A stretch of 64,000 nucleotides of DNA, from the NCBI GenBank assembly GCA_030144725.1, contig JASKMD010000024.1, positions 5,865,897 to 5,929,896 on the forward strand, given 5' to 3'. The position numbers were made by a program, and so were the translations under genes. Positions 61,698 through 64,000 of the stretch are shown here, in pieces. Every line of letters begins with the position of its first letter. Position 1 is the stretch's first letter. This DNA is from Haematococcus lacustris (Eukaryota > Chlorophyta > Chlorophyceae > Chlamydomonadales > Haematococcaceae). The notes under the pieces were generated by a model. That model was given only the letters and a program-made list of their open reading frames with translations, did not search any database and was not told the origin of the DNA.

Positions 61698-63242
61698 ATG
61701 CAGCCCATCATGTCGTCCGGGGCAGGTATTCAGCCGCTGGACACTTCAAACTGGTCTACATGGTTCACTCGGGTTGAGTTCGGGCTTATAGAGCTCGGAT
61801 TGTGGGGGGTGATCAGCGCAGGGCCAGCGCAGCCACCAGCAGCTCTGGCAGAGGATGCCAGCGCCACCGCGCGCGCACAGCATGCAGCTGCCGTGCAGGC
61901 TGCAGCACAGGATGCAGTGCAAGACCAGAAGGCAAAAGCAGTGTTGGCACGGCATGTTGCCGACCATCATCTCCACACAATCAAAGCTGCAGCCACAGCC
62001 AAGGCAGCATGGGATGCCCTTCAAGCCCAGTTTGCGCAGCACACAGTCGCCCACCAAGCGCAGCTGGATGACCAGCTGTATGCCCTAACCAAGGGGGACG
62101 CGGAGACCATCAAGCAATTCCTCAGCCGCGCGCGTCAGCTGTGGGCAGATTTGACTGCAGCAAAGTGCAACACCAATGAGCAACAAGTGGTGCGCATGGT
62201 CTTGAGCGCTCTCCCTCCCACTTATGCCCCCATCGTTCAGATTCTCAGGTTTGGACGCGACTCCTCCTCCTCTAGCCTTACCTTGGACAACATTCAGCAT
62301 CACCTGGTGCAGTGGGAACAGGACCGGCTGCAGCTGGACAGCCAGCTGCCGTCCAGCCCCATGGCCATGGGTAGCAGGGGGGGCAGGGGCAGAGGGGCAG
62401 CAGCAGAGTATGGGCTCGGGGTGGGGAAGGGTGTGGTCCCTACCGCCAGCCACCACACAGACTCTACCGCTGCTTGTGTGGGTGACAAAGGGTTGTGTCA
62501 TTACTGTGGCAAGGCAGGGCATTACAAGGCGAAGTGCCGCCAGCGGATCAGGGACCACGGGCAGGCAGGTGGGGGCCGCGGTAGTGGGAGCAGGGGTGCG
62601 GGTGGTGTGGGAGCCAGCGGCAGTGGCAGCAGCAGCAGCACAGTTGTGTCCCATGCCACCCTATTCTCTCGCTCCACCGCCTCCTCATCTGCGCCATCGG
62701 CTGCAGCTAAGGCCGCATGCCGCCCCACCGTTGCTAGCTCCGTGCCGGCACCAAGCCCGGAGCACTTCATCATTGACTCTGGCGCTAGCCGGCATGTGGT
62801 GCGCGATGCTAGTGTGATGTTTGACTACAAGCAGTTTAGCGCACCCGTCACGGTGAACCTGGGCATGGCGGGAACGCAAATGCAAGCAGTGGGGCAGGGC
62901 ACAGTGCACGTCACCACAACCCAAGGGGATTTCAGCCTTTGCAACGTGCTGCATGTGCCTGATGCGGCATGCAACTCCATCAGTGTGTCAGCTGCCACCG
63001 CCTTCCCCATCCGCGTGGTGTTTGAGGGTGACACATGTGAGCTGCAGGGGAAGGGGGCTCGTGCAGGGTTCAGGCTCCGCGCAATCAAGCATAAGGGCGT
63101 GTACGCTGTCACGGGCACCCCCATGCTTGCACCTAGGAGAGAGAAGGTAGCTATGTGCACAGCCAGCAGCCATGATGTGTGGTTGTTAAGCGCAGGGGTA
63201 GTTGGCGAATACAGTAGCGCTCAGCAAGACAGCTCATGGTAG
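61698..63242 (+). CDS. Copia gag-protease polyprotein (pol missing)
   Basis: 514 codons. Residues ~10-200 match the retrotransposon Gag (UBN2-type) pattern: LDTSNWSTWFTRVEFGLIEL near the start, KAAWDALQAQF, and LYALTKGDAETIKQFLSRAR. A CCHC zinc knuckle CHYCGKAGHYKAKC starts at residue 267. The aspartic protease motif DSGASRHV starts at residue 360 and is followed by LHVPDAACNSISVSA and KHKGVYAVTG, which normally lead into the pre-integrase region. Here the frame leaves the family pattern about 20 residues later and stops at 63240-63242. The protein would be able to form particles at best, with no enzymes for reverse transcription in cis. Confidence 0.85.
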   Translation: MQPIMSSGAGIQPLDTSNWSTWFTRVEFGLIELGLWGVISAGPAQPPAALAEDASATARAQHAAAVQAAAQDAVQDQKAKAVLARHVADHHLHTIKAAATAKAAWDALQAQFAQHTVAHQAQLDDQLYALTKGDAETIKQFLSRARQLWADLTAAKCNTNEQQVVRMVLSALPPTYAPIVQILRFGRDSSSSSLTLDNIQHHLVQWEQDRLQLDSQLPSSPMAMGSRGGRGRGAAAEYGLGVGKGVVPTASHHTDSTAACVGDKGLCHYCGKAGHYKAKCRQRIRDHGQAGGGRGSGSRGAGGVGASGSGSSSSTVVSHATLFSRSTASSSAPSAAAKAACRPTVASSVPAPSPEHFIIDSGASRHVVRDASVMFDYKQFSAPVTVNLGMAGTQMQAVGQGTVHVTTTQGDFSLCNVLHVPDAACNSISVSAATAFPIRVVFEGDTCELQGKGARAGFRLRAIKHKGVYAVTGTPMLAPRREKVAMCTASSHDVWLLSAGVVGEYSSAQQDSSW

Positions 63243-63297
63243 AAGGGTAGGAGCTGAGGGGCTTACAACCCAACCGCAGCTCCAACAACTCCGTCGC

Positions 63298-63445
63298 CGC
63301 CGCCGCCACCGGTGCCGCCCGGTGGTGGTAGGGTGGGTGGTGAAATAGACATGCCACCGCCACCGCCGCCACTGGTGCCGCCCGGTGGTGGTGGGGTGGG
63401 AGGTGAAGCTGTAGGGTTGCTGCCGCTGCCACCGGTGCCACCTGG
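63298..63445. repeat. Three tandem, self-complementary GC-rich units downstream of gag
   Basis: Units of roughly 65 bp contain (C/G)GTGCCGCCCGGTGGTGGT and GGGTGGG(T/A)GGTGAA. Because each has CCACCGG and CCGGTGG arms, both strands encode Pro/Gly-rich strings. It may be the residue of the proline-rich integrase-RT linker of a fuller Copia element. Confidence 0.6.
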
Positions 63446-63664
63446 TGCACGCCACTCACACGACATGACAGATGCCCCTTCCAAGTTGGACACAGGGCAA
63501 CACAGCTTCAGCGGGCTAATGGTCTGCCAGCAGGGGATGGCTGTGTTCTCAGCAGCCTAGAGAGGTGCTTGGACGGGTGTAGTGTGCGTACAGCGCCTGC
63601 CTGCCTGCATCTTGCCTGTTTGCATGACCGCGTAGATTTTGCTAAACATACATGAGTAATTAAG

Positions 63665-63905
63665 GTGTTGTTGAGGCTGAAGGTGTTGTTGAGGTGGGAG
63701 TGTTAGAGTAAGGGGTGTGCCAGTCGGGCACAGGTCAAGTGTGACCTTGTTTTGGTTCGCCTGTGGGCAGTGCTCGGGACCTTAGTCTGGTCCCGTGGCG
63801 CATCGTTCTGCAAACATGTATGTGAGTAGTTCTTCGTCATATCTAGCTCATCTTGTGACCTTAGTCTAGTCCTGTGGCGCATCGTTCTACCTACAGGTTT
63901 CTTTC
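63665..63905 (+). repeat. Right LTR-like repeat of the Copia element, with internal duplication
   Basis: TGTTGTTGAGG occurs twice (63665, 63682). The ACCTTAGTCTGGTCCCGTGG block occurs at 63779 and, with changes (ACCTTAGTCTAGTCCTGTGG), at 63857. The second copy restores the CTACAGGTTTCTTTC segment also found in the left repeat at about 61571. Confidence 0.6.
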
Positions 63906-64000
63906 AGCGGCCCCTTACTTGGCGCCTCTTCGTTTCCCAGCCTTTCCGGTGTTGCAGTCGTTGTTTTCCTTGAGGCGAGCGAGACGTTGCGATGGAACCA

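Larger units (their letters stand above)
61494..63910 (+). mobile_element. Internally deleted Ty1/Copia retroelement (gag-protease only)
   Basis: An LTR-like block at 61494-61590 (GTTTTGGTTCGCCTGTGGGC .. TCCCGTGGCGCATCGTTCT) recurs at 63741-63807, and its second half again at about 63852-63905. Between them lies a gag-protease ORF but no integrase, reverse transcriptase or RNase H. The right repeat seems to begin near 63665 with TGTTGTTGAGG, a Copia-like LTR start. The left one lacks that beginning and may be truncated. Confidence 0.75.

Overview
This window is nuclear DNA from a flagellated green alga. It is GC-rich, with many short exons and short introns (GT-AG, plus two GC-AG), abundant CAG/CTG and other simple repeats, and TGTAA motifs just after several reading frames. 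The gene content also points to Chlamydomonadales (Volvocales): a pherophorin cell-wall glycoprotein, a flagellar tubulin polyglutamylase (TTLL9) and an outer-dynein-arm assembly factor (ODA10/CCDC151). The dispersed repeats and very long tetranucleotide tracts suggest a repeat-rich relative such as Haematococcus, but that placement is only a guess. No bacterial operon, rRNA, tRNA or CRISPR is present.

Layout. Positions 1-1254 (-) hold the 5' part of a Myb/SANT telobox-type gene that runs off the left edge. 3798-6316 (-) is a six-exon gene for a 316-residue protein I do not recognise. 8018-18611 (+) is a large secreted protein gene: signal peptide, pherophorin N-terminal domain, a ~300-residue proline-rich rod, a pherophorin-type cysteine region and, at the C-terminus, a C-type-lectin-like domain. 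19761-24415 (+) is folD (folate C1 metabolism). 25014-25930 holds a clean MITE and an AT-rich palindromic stretch. 26411-31984 (+) is TTLL9 in 13 exons, including a 14-nt microexon. 32600-32880 is a decayed Ty3/gypsy integrase. 34448-36538 (+) is ATP23, a mitochondrial inner-membrane metalloprotease. 37315-44056 (+) encodes a >2,100-residue low-complexity protein. 45059-47632 is a 2.6-kb element with terminal inverted repeats. 47793-54860 (-) is ODA10/CCDC151 in 12 exons. 55427-57804 (-) encodes a glutamine-rich protein with a duplicated ~60-residue module. From about 58 kb onward the window is mostly repeats, ending in an internally deleted Copia retroelement (61.5-63.9 kb).

The genes are independent nuclear transcription units and do not form a pathway cluster. 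TTLL9 and ODA10 both act in flagella. The pherophorin-lectin protein belongs to the extracellular matrix. folD and ATP23 are housekeeping genes. Exon boundaries were derived by hand from reading-frame phase, splice motifs and family similarity. Where phases close across every junction (folD, TTLL9, ATP23, ODA10, the 316-residue gene and most of the pherophorin gene) I regard the model as strong.
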